Assembly: GCA_022572335.1 (NCBI GenBank)
Contig: JACZWD010000062.1
Span: 1-11,898 of the forward strand
Reading direction: 5' to 3'
DNA: 11,898 nucleotides
Source: Pseudomonadota bacterium
GTDB taxonomy: Bacteria; Pseudomonadota; Alphaproteobacteria; Rhodospirillales; 2-02-FULL-58-16
The notes under the pieces were generated by a model. It worked only from the letters and a program-made list of their open reading frames with translations, did not search any database and was not told the DNA's origin. The translations under genes and the position numbers were made by a program. Shown here in pieces: positions 1 through 5,894 of this stretch. Every line of letters begins with the position of its first letter. Within the stretch, counting starts at the first letter, position 1.

Positions 1-508
1 CCAGGAATTGTGCCGCCTCCTCGATCGGACGCACGGTGGCGGAGAGGCCGATGCGCGAAGGCCGCTCGGCGCAGACGTGGTCCAGCCGGGCGAGCGAAAG
101 CGCCAGGTGGCTGCCCCGCTTGTCGCGGAGCAGGGCGTGGATCTCGTCCACGATCACCGTCTTCACCGAGCGGAGCACCTCTCTGCTGCGCTCCGCTGTG
201 AGCATCAGGTAGAGCGACTCCGGCGTGGTGATGAGGATGTGGGGAGGCTTTCGCACGATCTGCTGCCGCTCGCTAGGCGTGGTATCGCCCGTGCGCACCA
301 TCGTGCGGATCTCGGAGGCGGCGGCGGAGCCCAGCTCCTGCGCCACCTCGACGATCTCGGCCAGCGGCTGCTCCAGGTTGCGCTGAATGTCGTTGCTCAG
401 CGCCTTCAGCGGCGAGATGTAGACGACCTCGATAGCGTCGTCCAGCGGCCCTTCCTCGGCGCGCCGCAGCAGCCGGTCGATGGCGACGAGGAAGGCGGCG
501 AGCGTCCC
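1..508 (-). pseudogene. Lhr-type DEAD/DEAH-box helicase fragment, 5' end lost, 3' end beyond window
   Basis: The minus strand reads as an internal part of the first RecA-like domain of an Lhr-family superfamily 2 helicase. In order it shows LAAFLVAIDRLL, YISPLKALSNDIQRNLE (motif Ia), RTGDTTPSERQQ, PPHILITTPESLYLML, the Walker B/DEIH box VIVDEIHAL, DKRGSHLALSL, and motif III in RIGLSATVRP. Intact members carry PTGSGKT directly before TLAAFL. Here that place reads GAAVAGT, so the nucleotide-binding lysine is missing. Farther upstream the family resemblance stops, and an in-frame TAA lies at 569-571 with no plausible start between it and the homologous part. The roughly 50 N-terminal residues with the Q-motif and Walker A are therefore absent. 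I infer a truncated, inactive gene; an assembly join at about 508 is the alternative. The C-terminal part continues past base 1. Confidence 0.72.
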
Positions 509-694
509 GGCGACCGCCGCGCCGGCATCGACGCCCGCTTCGAAGCCGCGCCCTTTTCTCCGGAGCTTTTAGCGTAGATGCCGCTTGACCTGGTTCCGGA
601 AGTTCCCGATGCCGCTGATATCAGCAGTACGAGCCCGTAATTTGGAAAAAGATCGCGGGGCAGTTTGCCGGCAAGGCGCCGGGGATCACGTGTC

Positions 695-1138
695 CTAACT
701 GACGATCACGGTACCAAACATCCGTGCCCCTTCATGGGGAAGGCAAATGTATCGATAGACGCCCGGCTTGCTGAAGGTGTAGCGGAACACCTGCCCGCCC
801 TTCACCCAACCCGAATCGAATGTTTCGGCGCCGGCGGGCAGTTCGATGTTTTTCGAACCGGGCGCCCGCCCGGGATCGGCGGTTACCGTGTGGCGGACGG
901 ATCCGGTGTTCCGCCACTCGACCGTATCGCCCGCTTTTATGGTGATTTCCGTCGGAGCGAACCGCAGATTGTCGTTCATTTCGACGGCTATGATGGTTCC
1001 CGTCCCCGTTGCCCGTGCCGTCTGCTGGGAGTCTTGAGTGACTTGTGGCGTCAATTTCATCAACACGAACGCTGCTAACCAGAAAATCGCTTGAAGGCCG
1101 ATGATTGCGGCAATCGTTATGCGTGAGAGTCTATTCAT
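695..1138 (-). CDS. Membrane-anchored cupredoxin (plastocyanin/amicyanin-like type 1 copper protein)
   Basis: This 147-residue protein has one N-terminal hydrophobic segment (about residues 8-28) that would export it and probably anchor it facing the periplasm. A polar linker follows, then a cupredoxin fold from about residue 48. All four type 1 copper ligands are visible: His83 in SVRHTV, then Cys132, His135 and Met140 in YICLPHEGARMFG. The C-x2-H-x4-M spacing is that of plastocyanin and amicyanin. The family carries single electrons or binds copper; the partner is not known here. The ATG start follows GAGAAG at a 6-base spacing. The stop of the upstream CPVC membrane protein lies 21 bases before, so the two are very likely co-transcribed. 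No heme or oxidase gene is adjacent, so whether the role is electron transfer or copper handling is open. Confidence 0.88.
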   Translation of the reverse strand: MNRLSRITIAAIIGLQAIFWLAAFVLMKLTPQVTQDSQQTARATGTGTIIAVEMNDNLRFAPTEITIKAGDTVEWRNTGSVRHTVTADPGRAPGSKNIELPAGAETFDSGWVKGGQVFRYTFSKPGVYRYICLPHEGARMFGTVIVS

Positions 1139-1159
1139 TTCATGCTTCTCGGAAGCCGG

Positions 1160-1624
1160 TCAAACTTTTGCAGCACCTTCATCCGACTCTCGTGCGGCCA
1201 GCGCCGCCACCGGCGCGGGCGGCCTCTTGACGAGCACCCATTCACGTACCACCGCAGCCGCGACAACCAACACGCCTACACCGGCCACGTATATCCGCAC
1301 CGGCTCGAAGTAGGTGAGCAGGAGGTCTCCGCCGAACAGAAGCAGGAGGATCTGGTTGCAGACGGGACAGGCCACTCCGATGAACCCGAGAACGCCACCG
1401 ACGCCGACCGTCTTGACCGAGCAGAAGGGCCTGCGGACCGCCACATAGGTTCCCAGCAGGACCGAGAGCAACCCTAGTAACACGACCTCGAGATCGCCGG
1501 CCGGGGTCATGCGGACAAACAGCGGATTCTCCCAAAGCGCCGCTACGGTGCCGAGCCCGACGAAGGACCCAAGGGCGACCGCAAGGCCCTTCAGGATTCG
1601 GGATAAACTCAGGTTCGGTATCAT
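1160..1624 (-). CDS. Small integral membrane protein with intramembrane CPVC motif
   Basis: This 154-residue protein has about four hydrophobic segments (roughly 10-30, 46-64, 72-98 and 110-131) and a short charged C-terminal tail. The striking motif is GVACPVCNQILLLLFGGD, which places Cys86 and Cys89 as a CxxC inside or at the edge of the third helix. A further Cys68 sits in RRPFCSVK just before it. From memory, similar small membrane proteins with a CPVCN motif occur in other proteobacteria without an assigned function. A CxxC in a membrane helix suggests metal (copper) binding or thiol redox chemistry, and the cupredoxin gene 21 bases downstream favours copper; this is inference. The ATG follows no clear Shine-Dalgarno sequence, so initiation may be leaderless or weak. 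The stretch upstream is AT-rich and may hold the promoter of the pair. Confidence 0.8.
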   Translation of the reverse strand: MIPNLSLSRILKGLAVALGSFVGLGTVAALWENPLFVRMTPAGDLEVVLLGLLSVLLGTYVAVRRPFCSVKTVGVGGVLGFIGVACPVCNQILLLLFGGDLLLTYFEPVRIYVAGVGVLVVAAAVVREWVLVKRPPAPVAALAARESDEGAAKV

Positions 1625-1648
1625 GGCTCGGAGGATAGCGCTTTCGGG

Positions 1649-1669
1649 TTAAAATCTTTTAATATTGGT
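1649..1669 (-). promoter_or_regulatory. AT-rich inverted repeat, possible promoter/operator of the CPVC-cupredoxin pair
   Basis: In the 65-base gap between two minus-strand genes there is a short AT-rich island in otherwise GC-rich DNA. It contains a perfect 6+6 inverted repeat, TTAAAA-TC-TTTTAA, at 1649-1662, followed by an AATATT run. It lies 25 bases upstream of the membrane-protein start, where a -10 region could be. I see no convincing -35 hexamer and no match to a known copper-regulator operator, so this is only a candidate. Confidence 0.25.
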
Positions 1670-1689
1670 GGCCCCGTATGATGGCGCCG

Positions 1690-2535
1690 TTAACGGGCGC
1701 GCGCCAATCGCCGGAGTTCCACTTCCGCGCCCGTGTATTCGTAAAACCGGGCGATCCCCGTGTCGACGACTTTCCTGAAATACCCGGCGGCGGCCTTTTC
1801 GTCCCCGTTTACAAGATAATATTGGCCGATATAGAAATAGGCCTCGGCTTCCCGTTCCCGCCGTTTATGCGGATCGCCTTTCCTCGCCGCGTCGAGAACC
1901 TGTTCCGGGGTGGCTTTCCCAAGATAAAGCAAGGCCGCCTGGTAAATCCAATGTCCCTTTTGCGCGTTGGCCAGGTAGCCGGCGAGTTCCGGTTTGGGGT
2001 CCTGGCCCATCCTGGCGCGCGCCAGGTACAGCCACAGCATGGGATACACGTGCCGGGGCTTTATTTTCAGCCGGTTTTCGAAGCTCGCCGCGGCCTCGGA
2101 AAATTTCCCCTGGTAGAAGTACGCCCTTCCCAGGTTGTTGTAGGCGAACGCGAATTCCGGCTTGAGCTTGAGGGCGGTGCCGTAATCCGCGACGGCCCGG
2201 TCATAAAGGCCCTTTTTCGCGAAAACGAGTCCCCGGCCGTTCAGCGCCTCGGCAAGGCCGGGGTTTATCTTCAACGCCGCGGCGAAATCGGAAATCGCCT
2301 GGTCGTAAAGACCCTGGTCCCGGTACGTGCCGCCCCGCTTCACATAGGCCCCGGCCAACGCCGCGCCGTCTATATGGCCCGACCTGATGGCCTGGGTGTA
2401 CAGCCCGGCCGCCTCCTTGAACGCGCCGCCGTGACGCGCCTTGTCCCCGGCCTCCACGTCGGCGCGGACTTCCGCCCGGGCCGGTGCGGCCCCGGCGAGG
2501 ATGGAGACCGCCAAGATCAATATCGCGTATTTCAT
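1690..2535 (-). CDS. Secreted/periplasmic tetratricopeptide-repeat (TPR) protein
   Basis: This 281-residue protein starts with a signal peptide of about 21 residues (MKYAILILAV..., cleavage likely after APARA). TPR units follow at roughly 26-52, 60-93, 94-127 and 128-161, seen in YRDQGLYDQAISDFAAALKI, FAKKGLYDRAVADYGTALKL and YFYQGKFSEAAASFENRLKI. A more divergent helical C-terminal part includes another TPR-like unit at about 231-260 (AYFYIGQYYLVNGDEKAAAG). The arrangement recalls NlpI-type envelope proteins, but there is no lipobox cysteine, so it is probably soluble in the periplasm. TPRs bind other proteins; no partner is evident. The reading frame stays open upstream to 2877, but that part is a transposase relic. 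I chose the ATG at 2535 because of the signal peptide and GGGAAAG 7 bases upstream. Confidence 0.83.
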   Translation of the reverse strand: MKYAILILAVSILAGAAPARAEVRADVEAGDKARHGGAFKEAAGLYTQAIRSGHIDGAALAGAYVKRGGTYRDQGLYDQAISDFAAALKINPGLAEALNGRGLVFAKKGLYDRAVADYGTALKLKPEFAFAYNNLGRAYFYQGKFSEAAASFENRLKIKPRHVYPMLWLYLARARMGQDPKPELAGYLANAQKGHWIYQAALLYLGKATPEQVLDAARKGDPHKRREREAEAYFYIGQYYLVNGDEKAAAGYFRKVVDTGIARFYEYTGAEVELRRLARAR

Positions 2536-2715
2536 GATCGGGCTTTCCCAACCGTCTTCGCCAGCGGCGAGATTAGGAAACCCGCCCCGCCGATACAACA
2601 GTCTTCTGACAGTCCAGTTCTGGTGATTTGGCCGTATTCGGAAGCCCATTTGGCCCGGTTTTTCATCATCCAGACACACCCCTCCCATCGTTTTATACCG
2701 CGCCGTGGAATTCCC

Positions 2716-2877
2716 CGGCACGGCAACCTCGGCCAATTGGAACGTGACATAGCGACCATGGCGGACAACCTTGGCACCGACCTTGACCGGCTTCTCCCGC
2801 AGGGTGGTCGACGACCGGTGTTTCCCTTCCTTCGGCAACGCAAGCGTGCGCATGAAGCTGGAGATGAAGCTCGTTGT
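2716..2877 (-). pseudogene. IS1380-type transposase C-terminal relic
   Basis: The minus strand encodes about 54 residues typical of the C-terminal end of IS1380-family DDE transposases: SSFMRTLALPKEGKHRSST, then LREKPVKVGAKVVRHGRY and VTFQLAEVAVP. The catalytic part is absent. Upstream the frame closes with TAA at 2878-2880. Downstream the resemblance stops after AEVAVP, where the family normally continues with a short helix and ends. No inverted terminal repeats or target duplication were found. The relic stays in frame with the TPR gene and would add 106 spurious residues if the first ATG were taken as its start. Family assignment is from remembered sequence patterns. Confidence 0.7.
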
Positions 2878-3156
2878 TTAGGCGAGCAATCCAGCGTCTG
2901 ATGTAACCTTGGAACCGTGGAATTCAAGCTTGAGGCGGCGGTCGCCTCGAAGAGAACGACCGAAGGGAGGACAAATCGACCCGAAGCCCCTCCCGTTTCG
3001 ATTCACCCACGCAGTGCGCCATGCCGCCCGCTCCCGATATGTCTCAATATATTTGAGTCTTTTAACAGAGTCGCCTTCCCGCGGGATGGAATATCGGGTT
3101 CACTTGGGACATGGGGGTTTAGAGATTTTTTAACCGGCAAGCGAAATCATGGCCCC
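2878..3156. other. Non-coding gap with several inverted repeats, upstream of the secreted Ala-rich gene
   Basis: No credible gene lies here. The stretch is rich in dyad symmetry: a perfect 10-base palindrome TCAAGCTTGA at 2924-2933; a hairpin GAGGCG-GCGGT-CGCCTC at 2932-2948; longer arms at 2961-2970 and 2989-3000 (CGAAGGGAGG against CCTCCC-gt-TTCG, with a two-base bulge); and an AT-rich imperfect repeat GTCTCAA...TTGAGTC at 3041-3059. The last sits about 100 bases before the next start and is the likeliest promoter or operator region. No run of T follows the hairpins, so a simple intrinsic terminator is not supported. Confidence 0.4.
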
Positions 3157-3798
3157 ATGGCGAAGAATTGGTTGGCCGCCGTCCTGTGCGCGTTCGCCGG
3201 GCTGCTCCCGGCTGCGGCCGCGGCCGAACACGTGGTCAAGGTTATAGCCAGAGCCAGCGACTGCCGGCGCGTCGTCGCGCATGTGGCTTCGGCGGACGTG
3301 GAGTACCGTCCGGGCGTCGACGTCAGGGGCCGGAAGGTGGCGCCGGCCGACCTCGGCGGCGGCTCGCCGATCAAACTGCCCGATGAGATCGCCTTCGACA
3401 TCAAGGTCAACCTGCGTAATTTCCTCGGCGGACCGGACGCCGACGCCTGTGCCGCGAGCGCCGCGGTGACCGCCGCCGACAAGGCCGCGGCCGCCGCCGT
3501 GACCGGCGAATCGGCCACCGTTGCCGCCGCGGCCGCCGAGGCCCAGACCATTTCCAACACCACGTCCGCGACGGCCGCCACCGGGGCCGCCGACTCGATC
3601 GCCGCCAACAGCGCCAGGACCAAGGCCTTCACGGACGCGGCGCGCATCGGCGGGACCCTGGGCGAGCCGGTGATCGGGCGGGTACGGATCAAGGGCTCCA
3701 AGGTCAATTTCAACGACCGGCTCCTGGGCGACGCGGCGGAGGCGGACCTGGCGCGAAAGTACCGGGAGATGCTGCACCGGACAAACCGGCGGAACTGA
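3157..3798 (+). CDS. Secreted alanine-rich conserved hypothetical protein
   Basis: The protein is 213 residues. A signal peptide of about 23 residues (MAKNWLAAVLCAFAGLLPAA, then AAA) predicts export. A conserved-looking block follows: DVEYRPGVDVRGRKVAPADL at about 47-66 and KLPDEIAFDIKVNL at 73-86. Residues 97-155 form a low-complexity Ala/Thr/Ser stretch, probably helical. A second block, GEPVIGRVRIKGSKVNFNDR (169-188) and LLGDAAEADLARKY, ends the protein. I recall alphaproteobacterial hypothetical proteins with the same 'YxPGVDVxGxxVAPADL ... V.FNxxxLGD' layout but no low-complexity insert; no function is known to me. The first ATG of the frame is too far upstream; the ATG at 3157 is chosen because the signal peptide starts there, though its Shine-Dalgarno is weak. 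proS starts 94 bases downstream. Confidence 0.72.
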   Translation: MAKNWLAAVLCAFAGLLPAAAAAEHVVKVIARASDCRRVVAHVASADVEYRPGVDVRGRKVAPADLGGGSPIKLPDEIAFDIKVNLRNFLGGPDADACAASAAVTAADKAAAAAVTGESATVAAAAAEAQTISNTTSATAATGAADSIAANSARTKAFTDAARIGGTLGEPVIGRVRIKGSKVNFNDRLLGDAAEADLARKYREMLHRTNRRN

Positions 3799-3892
3799 CG
3801 CGACGGCCCACGACTTGGCCGGCATGGACAACGCCCCGGGCATTTCCTACATTCGCCCGGCCCGCGCCCGGCCGGTGATGATGAGCAACGCC

Positions 3893-5206
3893 ATGCGCCT
3901 CTCCGAGTATTTCCTGCCGACGCTGAAGGAGACTCCGGCCGAGGCGCAGATCGTATCCCACCGGCTGATGCTGCGGGCCGGCATGATCCGCCAGTCCAGC
4001 GCCGGCATCTATTCGTGGCTGCCGCTCGGCTTCCGCGTGCTCAAGAAGATCGAGCAGATCGTGCGCGAGGAGCAGGACGCGGCGGGCTGCCAGGAAATGC
4101 TCATGCCCACCATCCAGCCCGCCGACCTGTGGCGCGAGAGCGCGCGCTACGACGACTACGGCCCGGAGATGCTGCGCATCAAGGACCGCCACCAACGCGA
4201 CATGCTGTACGGCCCCACCAACGAGGAGCAGATCACCGACATCTTCCGCACCGCGGTGCGCAGCTACCGGGACCTGCCCAAGCTGCTCTACCACATCCAG
4301 TGGAAGTTCCGCGACGAGGTCCGGCCCCGCTTCGGCGTCATGCGCGGGCGCGAGTTCCTGATGAAGGACTCCTATTCCTTCGACCTGGACTTCGAGGGCG
4401 CGAAAAGGTCCTACAACAAGATGTTCGTCGCCTACCTTCGCACTTTCGAGCGCTTGGGACTCAAGGCCATCCCCATGGTCGCCGAAAGCGGCCCCATCGG
4501 CGGCGACATGAGCCACGAGTTCATCATCCTGGCCGACACCGGCGAAACCCAGGTGTTCTGCCACCGGGATGTCCTGGAATTCGAGGCTCCGGGCGCCGCC
4601 ACGGACTACGACGGCGACCTGCAACCGATTGTCGACAAGTGGACGTCCATATACACGGCGACCGACGACAAGCACGATGCGCGGAAGGAAAAGGCCCTTG
4701 GCGACGCGCTGGTCACGGCGCGCGGCATCGAGGTCGGCCACATCTTCTATTTCGGAGACAAGTACTCCAAGCCCATGAACGCCGTGGTCACCGACGCCGA
4801 CGGCCGCGAGGTGGCCGTCCACATGGGGTCGTACGGCATCGGCGTGTCGCGCCTGGTCGGCGCCATCATCGAGGCCTTCCACGACGACGCCGGCATCCTC
4901 TGGCCGGACAGCGTGGCGCCCTTCCACGTGGGGTTGCTCAACCTGAAGGCCGACGATTCCGGGTGCGCCGCCGCCTGCGACGGGCTTTACGGACGCTTGC
5001 GCGAGAACGGTGTCGCGGTCCTCTACGACGACCGGGCGGAGCGCGCCGGCGTCAAGTTCGCCGACATGGACCTGATCGGCCTGCCGTGGCAGCTTGTCGT
5101 CGGACCGCGGGGGCTCAAGGACGGCATCGTCGAGCTCAAGCACCGCGGGACCGGCGAACGCCAGGAGGTGTCTGCGGAGTCGGCGCTGGCCAGGTTGACG
5201 GCGTGA
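3893..5206 (+). CDS. proS: Proline--tRNA ligase, short alphaproteobacterial form
   Basis: Class II prolyl-tRNA synthetase, which charges tRNA(Pro) with proline in the cytoplasm. From the chosen start the protein is 437 residues, the usual length of the alphaproteobacterial form. It opens with MRLSEYFLPTLKETPAEAQ as relatives do. The adenylation core shows GPTNEEQ (TxE loop, about 107-113), motif 2 from FRDEVRPRFGV (139-149) to FLMKDSYSF, and motif 3 GSYGIGVSRL (312-321). The anticodon-binding domain follows from about 340. The roughly 180-residue editing insertion of the E. coli type is absent; only a short linker joins motifs 2 and 3. The same frame is open from a TTG at 3815, with ATGs at 3824, 3878, 3881 and 3893. 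None has a strong Shine-Dalgarno sequence, so 3893 rests on family alignment. Confidence 0.96.
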   Translation: MRLSEYFLPTLKETPAEAQIVSHRLMLRAGMIRQSSAGIYSWLPLGFRVLKKIEQIVREEQDAAGCQEMLMPTIQPADLWRESARYDDYGPEMLRIKDRHQRDMLYGPTNEEQITDIFRTAVRSYRDLPKLLYHIQWKFRDEVRPRFGVMRGREFLMKDSYSFDLDFEGAKRSYNKMFVAYLRTFERLGLKAIPMVAESGPIGGDMSHEFIILADTGETQVFCHRDVLEFEAPGAATDYDGDLQPIVDKWTSIYTATDDKHDARKEKALGDALVTARGIEVGHIFYFGDKYSKPMNAVVTDADGREVAVHMGSYGIGVSRLVGAIIEAFHDDAGILWPDSVAPFHVGLLNLKADDSGCAAACDGLYGRLRENGVAVLYDDRAERAGVKFADMDLIGLPWQLVVGPRGLKDGIVELKHRGTGERQEVSAESALARLTA

Positions 5207-5244
5207 GCGGACGGGACCCCGGTTCCCAGGGAGACGGCGCACCC

Positions 5245-5874
5245 ATGGAAATCGCCATTTTGCTCTTCGATGGGATCACGCCCCTGGACGCCGTCGGTCC
5301 CTTCGAGGTGCTGGGCAGACTCCCCGGCGCCGAGGTCAAGTTCGTGGCCAAGAAGCCGGGGGAATACCGGACGACGGGCGGGCGCCTGGGACTGATGGCC
5401 GACTACGCCCTGGCGAGGGTGCCGGCGCCGCATATCCTGGTGGTCCCGGGCGGTCCGGGCGCCGACGCGGCGGCGGCGGATGCGGAGATCACCGGCTGGG
5501 TCGCCGCCGTGCACGAGAACAGCCGCTGGACCACGTCCGTTTGCACGGGCGCCCTGATCCTCGGCGGCGCCGGGATCCTCAGGGGCGTGCAGGCGACCAC
5601 CCACTGGCGGGCGATGGACGATCTCGCCGCGTTCGGCGCGATCCCGGTCCGTCAGCGGGTGGTCAAGCGGGGCAGGGTGATCACCGCGGCGGGGGTATCG
5701 TCGGGCATCGACATGGCGCTGGGCCTGGCGGCGGACGTGGCCGGCGAAGAGGTGGCGAAGGCCATTCAACTGGTTCTCGAATACGCCCCGGAACCGCCCT
5801 TCGACGCCGGCCGGTTCGCCGATGCGCCGGCGGCGCGGGTCGAGATGGTGCGCTCGGGACTGAACCGGCCGTAA
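5245..5874 (+). CDS. DJ-1/PfpI-family protein, isonitrile hydratase-like
   Basis: This 209-residue cytoplasmic protein has the DJ-1/PfpI (class I glutamine amidotransferase-like) fold. The nucleophile elbow is Cys100 in SVCTGALILGGAGIL, with Thr101 next to it. Asp15 lies in LLFDGITPLDAVGPFEVLG. Asp, Cys and Thr at these places match the catalytic residues of Pseudomonas isonitrile hydratase (InhA), as does ATTHWRAM after the elbow. The C-terminal AGVSSGIDMALGL is typical of this subgroup. The same fold also forms the N-terminal half of GlxA-type regulators, but no AraC-type DNA-binding domain is present, so an enzyme is likelier. The substrate is not certain. The gene starts 38 bases after proS, with AGGGAG 11 bases before the ATG, and ends 20 bases before lolC, so all three may be one transcript. 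Confidence 0.88.
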   Translation: MEIAILLFDGITPLDAVGPFEVLGRLPGAEVKFVAKKPGEYRTTGGRLGLMADYALARVPAPHILVVPGGPGADAAAADAEITGWVAAVHENSRWTTSVCTGALILGGAGILRGVQATTHWRAMDDLAAFGAIPVRQRVVKRGRVITAAGVSSGIDMALGLAADVAGEEVAKAIQLVLEYAPEPPFDAGRFADAPAARVEMVRSGLNRP

Positions 5875-5876
5875 TC

Positions 5877-5885
5877 GGGAAAGGA
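5877..5885 (+). promoter_or_regulatory. Ribosome binding site deciding the GTG start of lolC
   Basis: GGGAAAGGA ends 9 bases before the GTG at 5895. This is the best Shine-Dalgarno match near the lolC start and supports GTG over the ATG codons at 5916 and 5925, which would cut off the conserved N-terminal FSAFEWMVA. Confidence 0.6.
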
Positions 5886-5894
5886 CGAATAGAC

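Noticed and set aside
8..577. A plus-strand open frame of 189 codons over the helicase relic
   Set aside because: The minus strand carries clear helicase motifs over the same bases; the plus translation has none.
1684..1701. Hairpin GCGCC/GGCGC around CGTTAACG at the end of the TPR gene, as a terminator
   Set aside because: It overlaps the stop codon, has a short stem and no T run on the minus strand.
1678..2901. A 407-codon plus-strand frame opposite the TPR gene and transposase relic
   Set aside because: The minus strand encodes a signal peptide plus regular TPR units; the plus translation lacks domain features.
2917..3156. An 80-residue N-terminal extension of the secreted Ala-rich protein
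   Set aside because: It would bury the signal peptide inside the protein, and its sequence runs over repeats and an AT-rich regulatory-looking stretch.
3710..5242. An open frame of 510 codons antisense to proS
   Set aside because: Same composition effect; the translation matches no family, and the sense strand is a complete proline--tRNA ligase.
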